A stretch of 64,000 bases of DNA from Aedes albopictus (lineage: Eukaryota; Arthropoda; Insecta; Diptera; Culicidae). The number at the start of each line of letters is the position of its first letter. The first letter of the stretch is position 1. Positions 11,481 to 23,068 of this stretch are shown in pieces. Below the pieces are notes generated by a model that was given only the letters and a program-made list of their open reading frames with translations, was not told the DNA's origin and did no database searches. Position numbers and translations under genes: made by a program. The stretch is from NCBI RefSeq assembly GCF_035046485.1, contig NC_085138.1:17544440-17608439 (forward strand). The letters are read 5' to 3'.

Positions 11481-14370
11481 GTTTATATAATAATTCCTGG
11501 AGAAATTTTTGGAGGAATTCCTGAAGTAATCCTTGGTGAAATTCCTGAAAAACACCCTGGAAAAAATCCTGAAGGAACCCCTGATGCAATTCTTGGAGGA
11601 ATACCTAAGGTTATTCCGGGAGGAATCCCTGAGTTTATTCCAGGAATCCCTGCGAGATTTCTGGAGAAACTCTTTGCGGAATTTTTGGATAAAATCCTAG
11701 AGGAATTCCTGAAGAAATCTTGAAGGAATTCCTGCAAAACCCTGAAAGAATTCCTGAAGAAATCCTGAAGGAATTCCTGAAGGAATCTAGGAGGAATTAC
11801 TGGAGGAATCCTGGAGAATTTCTTGAAGAAACCTTGGAGGAATTCTTGGCTTTTCGGAATCCTGAGGAATTCCTGGTGGTATCCTGGAGTAATTCCTGGA
11901 GTAATTGCTGGAGAAACAAAGTAGGATTTTCTGGAGGAATTCCTGGGGGAATTCTGGGGAATTCTTGGGGGAATTCCTGGAGAAATCCTGGAGAGAATTC
12001 TGGAAGAATCCTGTAGAAATTCCTGGGGGAATTCTTGGAGGAATTCCTGAAGGAATCCTGGAGAAATTTCTGAAGGAATTCTGGAGCAATTCCTGGACGA
12101 ATCGTGAAGAAACTCCTGGAGGAATCCTCGAGGACTTCCTGAAGAAACTTCTGGAGGAATTTCTAGAGAAATTTCTGGAGAAATTTTTAGAGGAATTCCT
12201 GGAATAATCCTGAAGGAATTCGTAGAGGGATTCTGGAGAAATTCCTGGAGGAATCCTGGAGAAATTCCTGTGGAACGGTCTGGAAAACATCTTGGAGGAA
12301 TCCCTGAGGCGATTCTCTGAGGATTACCTGAGGTTATTCCGGAAGGATGGTTTTAGAGGAATTCCTAGAGGAGTTCCTGGAAGAGTTCCCGGAGGAATTT
12401 CTGAAGGAATTCCTGGAGGGATTTCTGGAGGAATTCCTGGAGGAATTGCTGGAGGAATTCATGGATAAATTCGTGGAGCTATATCTGGAGCAATCTCCGA
12501 GGAATTTCAAGAGGATACCTGGAGAAATCCTGGAGGAATTCCAGGAGGATACCTGGAGGAATCCTGGAGGAATTCCTAGAGGAATCCTGGAGGAATTCCT
12601 TGAAGAACTCTGTTGGAATTCTTAGAGGAATCCTGGAGGAATTCTTAGAATAATTTTGGAGGAATTCCTGAAGAAATCCTTCAGAATTTTTGAAGGAATT
12701 GAGGAATTCCTGGAGGAATCGTGAAAGAATGCCTGGAGGAATCCTGGAGGAATTCCTGGAGAAATTCTGTAGGAGTTATTGAAGGAATTCCTGGAGGAAT
12801 TCTGGAGAAATTCCTGGAGAAATTCTGGAGCAACCCCTGGTGTAATTCTTGGAGGACCGCAGGTAAGGTTATTCCGGGGATTCCTGGAAGAGTTCCTGAA
12901 GGATTTCCTGAAGGAACATCTGGAGCGACCTCGAGGATTTCCTGGAGGAATCCTGGAGAAATACTTGGAAGAATCCTGAAGGAATTCTAGGGTAATCATG
13001 GACGAAATCCTGGTGGAATCCAGGAGGAATCCTAGAGGAACTCCTGGAAGAATCCTGTATGAATTCCTGAAAGAATCCTGGAGGAATTCCTGGAAGAATT
13101 TCTGGAGGAAGTGTTGAGGAATAATGGATGAATTCCTGAAGAAATCCTAGCGAGGTTCCTGCAGGAATCGTTGAGCAATCATGATTGAATTCCCAAAATT
13201 CTTTGTGGAATTACTGGGGAAATTTCTTGTGGTATTCCTGGAGGAATTCCTGGTGGAATTTCTGGAGGAATTCCTGGTGGAGTACCTTGAGGAATTACTG
13301 GTGGAATCTAGGAGGAATTCCTGGAGGAATTCCTAGAGGAATCCTGGAGGAATTCCTAGAGGAATCCTGGAGGAATTTCTGGAAGAATCCTGGATGGATT
13401 TCTGAAGGAATCCTGGAGCAATTCCTGAAGGAATACCTGAATATTTTCCTGGAGGAAATCCTGAAGGAGGCATTTTTGGAGGAATCTCTGGAGGAATTTC
13501 TGGAGGTTTGCCTGAAGCAATCTCTGACGGAATCCCTGGAGCAATCTTTGGAGGAAGTCATGAAGAAATCCCTGGAGGAATTTCTGAAGGAGTTCCTGTT
13601 GGAATCCTTGAAGAAATCACTGATGGAGTTCCTGAAGAAATATTTGGAGGAATTCCTGCATGAATCTTTGGAGGATCCCCTGGAGAAATTCCTGGAGGAT
13701 TTCTTGGAGGTTTTTCTATACATAGTAATTTGTGATGAAATCCTTGGACGAACTTTTGAAAGAATCCCTGGAGAAACTCCTGAAAGATTCCCTGGAGGAA
13801 TCGCTTAAGAAATCATTGGAAGGATTCCTTGATAAATCCTTGGAATAATTCTGCAAGAAATTCCTGAAGAAATTTCTGAAGAAGTTCCAGGAGGAATTGT
13901 TGAAGAAATCTCTAGAAAAATGCCTACATGAATCTCTGCAGGAATTCCGAGAGGAATCTCTGGTGGAATTCCTAAAGGGCTTCCTGAGGGTATTTTTGGA
14001 GGAACATCTCGAGGAATCCCTGGAGAAAACCCTGGAAGAATCCCTGGACTTGTCCCTGGAGAAAGTCCTGTGGGAGTTCCTGAAGAAATTTGGAAACATT
14101 TCTGAAGGAGTTCCTGGAGGAATTCTTGAAGAAATCTGTAATGGAATTCCTGAAGAAATCTCTGGAGGATACTACATGAATCTCTGGAGAAATTCCGGAA
14201 AAAAAATCTGTGGAGGTCCCCTGGCGGAATGTCTAGAGAAATTCCTGGTGAAATCCTTGGACGAATTTCTGAATGAATCCCCGAAGGTATTCCTGGAAGA
14301 ACCCATGGAGAAATTCCTTAAGAAATCATTGGAGATATTCCTTGAGAAATCCCTGCACAGTGGTTCCATT
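11481..14370 (-). repeat. Degenerate right edge of the second 23-bp satellite
   Basis: The unit decays progressively to the right: spacing varies, and CTGGAGGAATT and CTGAAGAAATT words persist to about 14365, where unique DNA begins. Diverged edges around a clean core are what unequal exchange is expected to leave. Confidence 0.85.
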
Positions 14371-16107
14371 TGTTCAGGGAAGCGGTCATAAATCGTTTTC
14401 TTCGTTTTTTTAAGGGTAGAATCATTATAAGTGACCAGAAATAGCATGTAATGACTAAAAAAGGATGTCCCAGTTCATTTTCATGAGCATCACTTGAAAA
14501 ATATGAACTTTGAACATTTTTATTTATGATAAATGAAAATATCATTAAAAAACTTTTATTCTGCACAGAAATCAGTAATCAAATATTTTTAATTATTTTG
14601 AAGAGTGGGTCGAATTCTGAGGAATTACTGCTAAGTATTGCACGTTAAAACATGTATAGTACGACAGTATCATAATAGATTCTTGTGAATAGAATCAGTA
14701 TTAGCATTATAATTGTGATTTTATTAGTACATAGGTTCTATTTCTACTGCAATAAAATAAATATACGAAACTGAACATTTTTTCTTCAGAAATAAGCTAG
14801 TTTGCATTGTTGAAACACAGCAAAAATATCATATATCGAATTAGTATGTATAACTACAGTACCTAATGCCCAAAAGCGATAATCCTGAAACAATAGTAAC
14901 AATAGTGCAATTACAGAATCAATTACTTCTGAAATTACTTCAAACAAATATTCAGGATTAATTCACAAAACGTACGTTATAGGAAATTTTTCAACCATAA
15001 AAATATAGCTTTACACAGTTATATGTCATATAATTCATGGGCCTGCGTTTTGCACAATAAAAAAGATTCAAGTATCTGTCCAGTCGTATTTGTTTCTTAC
15101 AATTGCATTGCAACTGCTATCCAGTAATATAGTACGTGGAATTTTAATCATGTATTAGCTCTAACCCAATGAAAAATAAAAATATATACAAATACCCCTC
15201 GTCATTGCAATTTATTCGGCACCTGCTATTTTAAAAGAAATCAATTTGTACATTAAGATTTAACGTTAATGAATTTATCAAACATTTCGATTTAGGAAGG
15301 AAATATGAGAAGTAAATACGCTCTTTTAGTAAATACTACTAAAAGAGCGTATTTACTCCTTCTTCTTCCAGCACTACAGTTTTAGGTACTGAATGGATTT
15401 TGAGCAAATTTTTTAAATGTTGGCAGCAAATGCAAAAGTTCTTCTGATCAAATTCGACAATTACAGAGGTAAGTTTTGACGAGGCCAAACAAGAATAGTT
15501 GTTATGCAACTATTGAGGTATGAATACCTCAATACCTCCAGAAGTGTAAATTTTGTTCATAATTAAAAAACACATTTTCAAAGAATGTTTTGAAATAAAA
15601 TATCCCTCAATTATTGTAAAAAGCTTTGAAATATCTCCTGTAAAAATTTCAGTCATTTTGGTACGCATTTCAGACAATTACAGAAATACTAGTATATATA
15701 TAATGTTGTAGTTATTTTAATACATAATTTTTATAAAAATAACGGGTAACTTCCAATACATCCTGCAAGCTTGTATGCAGATGTTTGCAGCTACAACCTT
15801 CACAGATTAATTCTCCTACTCAAATCTGATCATTTGCTGGCGGACGATTGATTAAATGTGGTTAAGAACATGTTTGAAATGTTACATGAATTTTTATTAT
15901 GTATATATTCTATTGGTAAAATTATGTGCCCATTACTCACATCCCCATTGGTCCAAAAACATCGAGATCCGGTTTTTTGCGCTTAGAATTGGAAGATAAA
16001 CATCTATTCTGATTCTCTGCGTTGAAAACCAATTGAAAATCTACTTGGTTTTGTTATACGAAGACGCAAAGTACAACTCAAAAGTTATGTGATTTTTCGA
16101 CAAATTT
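14371..16107. other. A/T-rich unique-looking DNA, no supported gene
   Basis: No tandem period and no open frame of note. It holds one strong hairpin (listed separately) and a small palindrome, TTGAGGTATGAATACCTCAA, near 15513-15532. Confidence 0.5.
15311..15357. other. Perfect hairpin, 21-bp arms and 5-nt loop
   Basis: The arms at 15311-15331 and 15337-15357 are exact reverse complements (starting AGTAAATACGCTC), separated by AATAC. The surrounding AGAAG/CTTCT words extend the pairing imperfectly. It could be a tiny MITE remnant, a small RNA precursor or a chance survivor. Confidence 0.85.
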
Positions 16108-16315
16108 TAAGGACAAGGTATTTGGAGTACATAGCTCAAAATTTCTAGAGCACCGTTTTTTAGAACCGTTGAACGGATTTGGATGAAAATGCATCACGCT
16201 AATTGTTCAGTGGTTGTCAATAGCGTGATGCATTTTAATCCAAATTCGTTCAACGGTTCTAAAAAACGGTGCTCTAGAAATTATGAGCAATGTACTCCAA
16301 ATACCTTGTCCTTAA
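16108..16315. mobile_element. 208-bp palindromic MITE bounded by TTAA
   Basis: The two halves are near-perfect inverted copies: TTAAGGACAAGGTATTTGG at the left and its complement ending CCTTGTCCTTAA at the right, with a short asymmetric centre near 16200-16215. TTAA at both ends could be a 4-bp target duplication of piggyBac type or part of the inverted repeat. There is no coding capacity. Confidence 0.8.
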
Positions 16316-16496
16316 GAATGTAAAATTGCATAACAGTACCCACGCTCTCATGCAAAATATGCAACAGAAACTTACATAAAAATGGATTTTCTGCATTCTT
16401 GGGAACATTATTGATTTGTAAAAATTATACAAACTCATAAATTAGGCAATCAATTTTTCGATTTTTGGCCTATGGCGGTACCACTGTGCCCTAGAA

Positions 16497-16885
16497 GAAT
16501 TCCTCAAGAAATTGCTGAAGGAATTTCTGAAGGAGTACCTGGATGAATTCTTGTAGTAATCGCTAGATGAATTCCTGAAGAAATCTTAGGAAGAATTCCT
16601 CCATGAATCTATGAAGGAATTCCGGAAAGAGTCACTGGAGGGACCCTGAAATTTCTGGAAGAATTTATGGAGAAATTCTTTAAGAAATGATTGGAGAAAA
16701 TTCTTGAAATGCCTGGAAGAATTCCTCAAGAAATTCCTGATGGAGTTCCTAGATGAATTCTTGAAGAAATCTCTAGAGTAATTCCTGCATGCATTTTTGG
16801 AAGAATTCCTGTAGAAATCATTGGATGAAACCATGGAGGAATCTCTAAAGAAATTCTTGGGGAATTCCCTGGAGGCCATCTTTTT
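16497..16885 (-). repeat. Small decayed island of the GGAATTCC satellite
   Basis: GAATTCCTGAAGAAATC and GGAATTC words at irregular spacing match the degraded edge of the array at 11481-14370. The island is separated from that array by unique DNA. Confidence 0.7.
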
Positions 16886-18110
16886 TTTAGAATCAGATTG
16901 TCTGAAAATATCTAAAGAATCGATGTGGATCGAAATAGCACCTAACCCTTTCCTGTAACATCGTCCCACTACTGCTCGGTAGCAACACCATACAATCCTC
17001 AGCATATCGTGCATATGTTGTAGCGGAGAAAAATGCTATTCAACTGGAAATATGAGAAATTGTTCTCATTCGACAGACAGATGGGAAACTATATTTACGC
17101 CCCCACATATGGTTTGACCTGTTTTATTTTTTCCTTCTCCAGTCTCGTTGTTCAGTGTTCATGTCATGCCACGCCGCCGGCTGCTGAGAGGGCGCGGGAG
17201 GGGAACTGGTATCAAGTTGTCACAATTGTTGAGATGTTTATGCGCAGAGGAACTTTTACAGCCCTCTACCCCACAATGATTTCTGTTTTTTTTTTTTTTT
17301 TCATTTTATTTTCCCACCGATTGGAGCTGGAATTCGATTTCGAACAAGTGCTGCTTCCGGAACACTATTTCCATTCTGCTAGATGGAAGGGTTGATAAAT
17401 TTTATGAATAAATAAACTCGTGTCACATTTGTTCGAGTAATTTGGGATGACTGCCAAAGTTGAACTCATATGCATTTGCATTACAAAAAGTGGGGTTAGG
17501 AGAGTTGCAAATGGGACAGCAAAAAATTGTATCGGGATTTGTCGGTATAGGGCAAAATGTTGTTGGGTCGATGGTTTGACGATGTGATTTGGTTTATATT
17601 GTAACGGTTGAACGGTGGTTTACTTCGTTGTGGTAAAACTGATTCAATCTCAAATATGTTACGCCAGGATTTTGATGTAGAATGCTATAAATCATTTTCA
17701 AAACTTGCTACCGTGCTTCAGGGAAAGCAAATCAATTTATTATTATTGTACAGCAGTAATGACAATGTCTCAATTTCCACTCGTTGTAACAATATAACAC
17801 CGTAACGTAGGTTTGTCCGAAACAAATATGACAAAGATTGTTTTTCTTGTTTTAATATTGCGAATTTCAAGAAGAAAATTTGAGAAGGTAAACATTGTAT
17901 CACTTTTGAAGAACCACCATCCAAACAGTTTTGTTTTTGTATTTATTTTCGAGATCATTTCATTGTCTCTATATGTTAGTGCTAAGGACAAACGCCGTGT
18001 CTTTTTGTCGTTATTATGTATATTTTAGTCGTTTTGTGTGCGATAATTCATTCCACTGATCAGAGGTGATTTTGGGTGGTTTTAGGCCATTCCATTTTTT
18101 TTTCTGCACA
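16886..18110. other. Unique-looking DNA, no supported gene
   Basis: No repeats recognised and no domain in the short open frames (the longest, 17033-17395, is 120 codons and reads through a T run near 17286). Nothing regulatory could be named. Confidence 0.45.
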
Positions 18111-18111
18111 T

Positions 18112-18292
18112 AAGGTGTGGCTTATCGTGCTGAGGAGCGTGGTTTCGATTCCCGCCGCAGCTGTCACGAAAAGTTTTCGGCTGTGGTACTGGGTGTTGCA
18201 TGCTAGTCCGTTGTCCAGTGTCGTGCTTCCTTCAAAGAGCGAATAGCTCACTGGAAGCATTAAACGCATCCGTGTCTTTTTTTTTTTAATTT
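18112..18292 (+). mobile_element. tRNA-derived SINE, 5' end degenerate
   Basis: A B-box-like GGTTTCGATTCCC at 18140-18152 is followed by a non-tRNA body that includes AAAGAGCGAATAGCTCACTG, and by a T-rich tail (18278-18290) that could act as a Pol III stop. The layout of tRNA-like head, unrelated body and simple tail fits the Feilai-like SINEs of Aedes. The family name is a recollection, not a search result. Confidence 0.6.
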
Positions 18293-18335
18293 TTTAAGCA
18301 TTTTGAACTTTATGACAAACGACAGGAGAAAATAG

Positions 18336-18583
18336 GTAAAAAGAAAATCGGGTTAAGTACTGTTCCTTTGAATTCCACTAAGAATTTGCATCCTTTGACA
18401 GATACGTATTTATTTCGACCTCAACTGTAAGGTCGTCTTCAGTGTCTTGTACTTGACTCGACTCAAGTACAAGACACTGAATACGACCTTACAGTTGAGG
18501 TCGAAATAAATACGTATCTGTCAAAGGATGCAAATTCTTAGTGGAATTCAAAGGAACAGTACTTAACCCGATTTTCTTTTTAC
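18336..18583. mobile_element. 248-bp near-perfect palindromic MITE
   Basis: The left end GTAAAAAGAAAATCGGG and right end CCCGATTTTCTTTTTAC are exact complements, and almost the whole element folds back on itself around TTGACTCGACTCAA near 18453-18466. There is a small asymmetry, GGTCGTCTTCAGTG against CACTGAATACGACC. No open frame. Confidence 0.85.
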
Positions 18584-18589
18584 TTACAG

Positions 18590-19617
18590 ATATTCCTCTA
18601 ACAAGCCTAGGTTAATCATCATCGATAGGAGAAAATTTGCTGAGTAGATTCAACATTCAAGGTGCCTGACTACTCAAATAGGATTTGATAATTTTATACA
18701 AAACAGCTTGCTGAAATTTAAAGTACCGACTCAACGCTGCTATCCCACCTTTTTTCTCACCCAAGATGCATTTGCAAACAAACTGCCATTATTTGTTGCT
18801 CCGGCGAACAATAGATATGAGTCCTCCCTCCTCCACTAGTCGTATTATTTTTCTTTCTTTATTTTGCGTTACGTTTGCATCCAGAGCCCTGCTATTTATG
18901 TGTGATTCTGAGCTCCAGAACATGGAAAACATTTCAATTTGTGTGCACCCGGGCTTCCGATTGCCGCCATCTCCGGATGTAGGTCGACCAAAGCAGTATT
19001 CTTTCCCCCGGGGGAGATGGAATATGTCGTAACATTTCAGAAGGGCTAATCGGGTTGATCTCGCAAAATCATCAACGTCAAATGGCAAGCATCGGTTGTC
19101 TGCATATATCACTGAATAGTACAAATACACTTTTCTTTGAAGTCATTTTTGACTTTAACACCATTTGTAATGTTTGAGCGTAAATCTTCTGTATGACAAG
19201 CTGTTCGAGTGTATTCTCTGTCATATCTCAAGTTTTGCTTTTGCTAGTGTCTTGCCAGTAGTGATAGCACTCGCTTGGAGTGCATTAAATTAAGAAGCTT
19301 TTTTCGTTGACCTCTCCACCAGACAGCAGTGCAGCTCTTTTGCTCCGTGTCCGTTTCCTTTCCTCGCACGGTTTACGGTGCAACAAACAAATGACATCTG
19401 ACACTGGCTGTCGAACAATGCATATTTTGCACGAACATATGTTTTGACCTTGTGTACAGTTGTTTTCGGTTTTATTGGAATTGTCGAGTCGATAGAAGGT
19501 TTTTTTTGTTTCTGTAAGTTCACATACAGTCATCTCGAAAAGGATATTTTAGTCTCATTTCCTTTTTGTCATTTTCGTGCATCAAAGTGTACCTACCTAA
19601 CTAACAATCACTCATTT
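18590..19617. other. Unique-looking DNA, no supported gene
   Basis: Short open frames overlap on both strands (18766-19032, 18789-19130, 19285-19533) with no recognisable domain. No tandem repeat. Confidence 0.45.
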
Positions 19618-19827
19618 CCCGAGCAAATGCGAATACCAAAATGATAACAAGTTCTGTTACCTGGTTATCATTCGTTTGGTTGCTGAGTTTGTAATCATTA
19701 ATGTTGAACCAACATAACAAAAATGATAACTCAAATTTACTTCTCGAATATCAGCATGATAAGAAGTTAAGTTATAATTGAGTTCAATTTGTTCAACATT
19801 GCATTTAGTTATCAACATGAAAAAATA

Positions 19828-20418
19828 AAGGGTGAGTCGATAATTATTGTGCCATTTTCAAAATAACGTAACTTTTTTCCAACTTCACCAAAATCAACCA
19901 AATTTGGTATAGTTTCTCCTTATATTCTATTGTTTACATATATTGAATTGAGCAGTTATCAGTGAGATTTCGGTCGATATAGAATAAATTTAGTTAACAG
20001 TTCTAAAAAAGATGTTGTATAATCACATACTAAAATCTAAAATCTTTGTATCGCGCCTTGGAACAATTAATGATTATACATAATCGGATCATCTTAATGC
20101 TCATCAATAGGTTTCAAGAACGGTTGTCAGTGAAACATAAGCTTGGAGCTGGGTGAAAACCAGGCACGATGCGCATAAACAAATCAGAGGGCTTTAATTC
20201 TTTGATTCAAGTGGAGCCTGAACATGTCCATATGGAGGGCGTTAATTGAAAATGTCGTGAATTTCACTAGAACGCATCCTAAATTTGAACCGATACCAAA
20301 AAGTTGAAATACATATGTATACTAAACTACTGTAAAAATTTGGTTTCATTTCGTTAACTGTAAACAATTTGCGAATCAGTTGAAGGTAGGGTGGCACAAT
20401 AATTAACGACTCACCCTT
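19828..20418. mobile_element. Nested Tc1/mariner-type non-autonomous element, TA duplication
   Basis: The ends AAGGGTGAGTCG and CGACTCACCCTT are exact complements, and the inner AATTATTGTGCCA also matches at both ends. TA flanks both sides (19826-19827 and 20419-20420), as expected for Tc1/mariner. It lies inside the 19618-20921 element and is therefore younger. The 591-bp interior has no transposase frame, so it is internally deleted or a MITE. Confidence 0.8.
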
Positions 20419-20547
20419 TACAGCTGATTGATAACTGGATTTGTGATTAATTAGTTATCATTCAGAGCAAAAACACACTTTACCGACATCGTCAGAATTG
20501 AAGAAAGGTTCTTATGATTTACAACCCATGTTTTCAACTATTGCGCC

Positions 20548-20622
20548 CAGCGGGTCTCGAACCCTGATCGAGTGATTGCCGGTCGCAGCCGGTAGCCCCT
20601 ATACCAACGCGTCTCAGTGAAA
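20548..20622 (-). repeat. tRNA-like sequence, degenerate
   Basis: On the minus strand, GCGTTGGTATAGGGG (A-box like) precedes CAGGGTTCGAGACCCGC (B-box and partial T-arm). Acceptor pairing is poor. It lies inside the 19618-20921 element, so it was probably captured or inserted there. Confidence 0.5.
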
Positions 20623-21143
20623 GTGAGAGGAATTGGAAGCAACGCTTTCGTACTGCAGTCGCATTGAAGGTGGAAAGCGGAATCTATTTTTAGATTCGAG
20701 GTTGATAAGACTCTCAGTTTGGGAAAAGCTTTGATGTGTGCGTTTGGAAACTGATAACATATTTAGTTATCATTTAGTATTTTTATGTTATCGCGATAGA
20801 CCAAAATTATCGATAACTAAGTTTGTTATCATCTGATTATCATCAATTGCAAAAGATGATAACACCAACAACACAGTTTATTATCAAAGTGATATCACTT
20901 TGTTATCCGCCTTTGCTCGGGTTAACAAACACTTTTATGACGAATCAATTCAGTATGATGCTGAATAATATTTGGATAATTTTCAGGTACAACCTTTGTA
21001 CGGGTTTTGTTCACACAAATTTGGAGAAATTATAAAGCATAGTGATAGTGTCCAACAACTGGGCTGCTGTTCAAGAAAAAAACTCCGAAGTACGATGTAA
21101 CGAAAGCGCTTATTCGACTTGTGAAAAACACATTATACAGATC

Positions 21144-21162
21144 CATACATACATACATACAT
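21144..21162 (+). repeat. (CATA)n microsatellite at the tail of an RTE remnant
   Basis: Five CATA-type units end shortly before the minus-strand RTE fragment, on its 3' side. Short simple repeats at the 3' end are typical of RTE-clade elements. Confidence 0.7.
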
Positions 21163-21183
21163 ATATTTATTTGTTCAACATCA

Positions 21184-21472
21184 TTAAGACAAATCGCTCA
21201 CCTCCACCTGGTCCGCCCATCGTGCTCTCTGCGCTCCACGCCTTCTTGCGACAACCGGATCAGTTGCAAACACCAGCTTTGCAGGGTTGTTGTCCGGCAT
21301 TCTTGCAACATGCCCTGCCCACCATATCCTTCCGGCTTTGGCCACCTTCTGGATGCTGGGTTCGCCGTAAAGTGCAGCGAGCTCGTGATTCATCCTTCTC
21401 CGCCACACACCGTTCTCCTGCACACCGCCGAAGATCGTTCTTAGCACGCGTCGCTTGAAAACTCCGAGTGCT
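21184..21472 (-). pseudogene. 3' fragment of an RTE-type non-LTR retrotransposon
   Basis: The minus strand encodes the region downstream of a reverse transcriptase. It starts at ALGVFKRRVLRTIFGG and carries WRRRMNHEL, GRIWWAGHVARM and RRRGAQRARW. The same signature occurs at 52359-52718 in the larger RTE copy (VLRTIYGGVQ, RLRWAGHVIRM, RRRGAQRVRW), but residues differ often enough to indicate another subfamily. Only about 95 codons remain, with the endonuclease and polymerase motifs missing. This is the usual product of 5' truncation during target-primed reverse transcription. It is not functional. The frame ends close to the simple-repeat tail at 21144. Confidence 0.85.
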
Positions 21473-22681
21473 AATACAGATGCATATGTGCCAATTTGTA
21501 CTAAGGCTTAACAAGATGCAGAAAAAAAGTATTATTGAACTATTTTGTAAAGGAATTGCTGCACATCGAATAGGAAATCTCATAAAACGCTAGAAAAGTG
21601 CTTAAAATTACCATTGTTTACACCGATACGATTTCAGATGAAAAGCATTTGTAAAGTAATGTGTACAGCATAATTTTAGTTCAGCTATCATTCCTGTTAT
21701 AAAACAACAATTCAGCATTCATGCTTGTTTGTGGCTTTCGATTGTTAGTTGGGACGTATGTTGTTCACTGTAGAAAGAAATTTCGATAGAAGGGTTGAGC
21801 AGTACGCCCCCTCTCCTCGTCTGCATGGCCGTATGGTGTCCGCGGTCAAATCGTAGGCTCGTGTTGAAGTAACAACCCTTCAACGATCACTTGCAGCTTT
21901 CAGTGGGTACCACTGGGCCTTTGATTTTGGCCATCGCAACTTTATAAGCATCTTTTCTCGGGTACCAGTGCTCCCGTTACTCCTCTGGTCTCAAATTCTA
22001 CCCTGTATCTGCACTTTAGAGAGCTTCGATGAAGCGGTTTTTGATGAATTGCTTTGTCTTCCACATTCGATCGCGAGGTTGCCTTAAAGATTTTATACTC
22101 TGTCCGTACATCGATACTATACCGGACCTCCTGATGATCTCTGTGAGTGTATCCGTAAACGTCTCAGTTCATGTTTCCCGCGAGCACGGAGCTATAGAAG
22201 GTGACATTGATCGATTCTGGACCATACCTTCAGTAGGTGCTGATGCTTCCTTCGTTAACCAAATCTAGGTACGTTGAGCTTTGCTTATGACACATTCCAC
22301 GCACCTCTACGACAAGGGTGTGAAATATCAAAGTGATTGTTTCGCCCCAAGCTTTCCAGCATATGAAAAAGGATAGATTCAATCTTAGGAAAACCATTTG
22401 TTTTACTTAAAATTTGACTGGGGACGTATTTAAATAGCTAGGTGAAGTAATAGCATTTAATGTAAGAAAAATGAAATTTTTCATTGATTATTTTCAAATA
22501 TGCCTGCTGGCACGGTAAAATTCGAAAACATTATACCTATTTTTTATAAATATAGTATAATAACGTATATTTTATACACCCAAAGGACACTTTTCATAAA
22601 AAGGGTTTTGATATGTTTTAAGCACTTTTAATGGTGTCCCGTTACGAAAATAGTGTATTTGTTGTAATAACGAATTTATTA
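21473..22681. other. Unassigned DNA, no supported gene
   Basis: No tandem repeat or TIR pair found. The stretch 21790-22260 is richer in G and C than its surroundings and could be a decayed mobile element, but no motif supports a name. Confidence 0.4.
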
Positions 22682-23068
22682 CTACACGGAACTACAAATC
22701 AACCCAAATTTAAGTTGTTTTGACGCAATCCCGGTCTTCCGTGGAATTACTCAAATTTGCGTTAAACAGCGAAAGTGGTGAGTGAGTAGTTCTCGTTTGA
22801 GATCGGCAAAAAAATTAACCCAGTGGTAAGTTATTTTCACCCAACGGAGGCCTCAAATGACGCAAATTTGGGTTAATTCAAGAAAACCCAAATTTGGCTT
22901 CTTCCACGGAAGAGCATCGGATGCGTCGGTGCTTCTCTTTTTGTTTTCGACAACATTGCGGTGGGGCGAGGGAGAAAACAACCCAACTTTGAGTTAAATC
23001 TTTAAGCAGTTTAGCCAAATTTGAGTTTTTAAAACTTATTCTTTGGGTTATACTATTCTTCCGTGTAG
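22682..23068. mobile_element. 387-bp MITE with ends CTACACGGAA and TTCCGTGTAG
   Basis: The terminal 10 bp are exact complements. AACCCAAATTTG-like subterminal words occur repeatedly in both orientations (near 22699, 22873, 22889, 22982, 23020 and 23045). I could not identify a target duplication. No coding frame. Confidence 0.75.

Larger units (their letters stand above)
19618..20921. mobile_element. Composite TIR element with ends CCCGAGCAAA and TTTGCTCGGG
   Basis: The left end CCCGAGCAAA-GCG-ATA and the right end TATCCGCCTTTGCTCGGG are inverted copies. The inside is packed with subterminal GATAAC/GTTATC words on both sides, a common feature of non-autonomous DNA transposons. A second transposon sits inside at 19828-20418. 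A target duplication is not clear (at best TT). Without the nested insertion it would be about 710 bp. No transposase is visible. Confidence 0.7.

Noticed and set aside
8032..11589. Open frames of 1185 and 1122 codons on the minus strand as genes
   Set aside because: They are overlapping readings of one 23-bp satellite in different frames, with a pure repeat composition and no start or domain context.
17033..17395. 120-codon frame with hydrophobic stretches as a membrane protein
   Set aside because: The hydrophobic C-terminal part is encoded by a T homopolymer, and the rest lacks any recognisable feature.
21790..22260. Possible reverse-strand coding remnant of an LTR retrotransposon
   Set aside because: Composition is suggestive, but I could not find protease, polymerase or integrase motifs in any frame.
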